From assembly GCA_031550925.1 (NCBI GenBank), contig JAVBOE010000086.1, forward strand, positions 1-31,630: a DNA stretch of 31,630 nt, written 5' to 3'. The translations under genes were made by a program, and so were the position numbers. The stretch comes from JAIRNF01 sp031550925. Lineage in GTDB: Bacteria; Bacteroidota; Bacteroidia; Bacteroidales; UBA932. Below are positions 31,531-31,630 of this stretch, one piece after another (positions within the stretch are counted from its first letter, which is position 1; each line of letters starts with the position of its first letter). The notes under the pieces are model-generated. The model was given only the letters and a program-made list of their open reading frames with translations, had not been told where the DNA came from and did no database searches.

Positions 31531-31630
31531 GCAAAAAGAAGATGCCTTTATTATAATAGAAAGCGGTTGATATTACAAAATACATTATTTAAAAATAAAA
31601 AATGTTATTTTTACATATAATAAACATATG

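Overview
The window reads as the chromosome of a member of the Bacteroidota, most likely a Bacteroidales-type anaerobe. The evidence is a SusC/SusD pair, a protein with the type B sorting domain of the type IX secretion system, a DUF4924 gene, a primary sigma factor without region 1.1, and about ten intergenic boxes matching the Bacteroidota -7 promoter element TAnnTTTG. I cannot name a genus from this sequence. No rRNA, tRNA, CRISPR array or phage gene was seen.

Layout. Positions 1-1046 hold mobile DNA: a possible IS200/IS605-type (or REP-associated) transposase tail with palindromes, then an IS5-family element that keeps its right terminal repeat but has no recognisable left one. At 1185-6486 is an isolated susC-susD pair, separated by a bidirectional terminator from hutI on the opposite strand. 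Positions 7818-9812 form an AT-rich accessory patch of three small minus-strand genes whose spacers share motifs. Positions 9813-11577 carry a methylguanine-DNA methyltransferase, a cyclase-family hydrolase and mscL. Then come a Gcr-family membrane protein, and a translation cluster rplY-pth-S4 protein at 14165-15753. At 15945-18817 lie DUF4924, DUF454/YbaN and two tandem dapF copies. At 19109-22211 are a DegP-type protease, the primary sigma factor and a glutathione peroxidase-like protein. At 22507-26066, all on the minus strand, are nth, fur and a long RelA/SpoT enzyme. At 26206-31459, also minus, are a secreted type IX substrate, an M16 peptidase pair and an FMN-dependent nitronate monooxygenase/FabK-like enzyme.

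Genes that appear to work together: susC with susD (outer-membrane uptake); rplY, pth and the S4 protein (translation and rescue of stalled products); fur with nth, facing gpx (iron, oxidative damage and DNA repair); and the two M16 subunits, one with the zinc motif and one with only the arginine/tyrosine motif.

The most unusual content is in the intergenic DNA. A GC-rich palindromic repeat built around CCCCTAAAGGGG or its variants occurs at least seven times between 10.3 and 22.4 kb, often as two inverted copies (REPIN-like). One doublet exists as two long inverted copies about 2 kb apart. One supplies the last codons of a gene. Between gpx and nth three different repeat pairs are nested inside each other. 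Other points worth checking are the diverged dapF duplicate with an altered active-site loop, the cassette-like gene patch, and a hairpin in the rplY leader.
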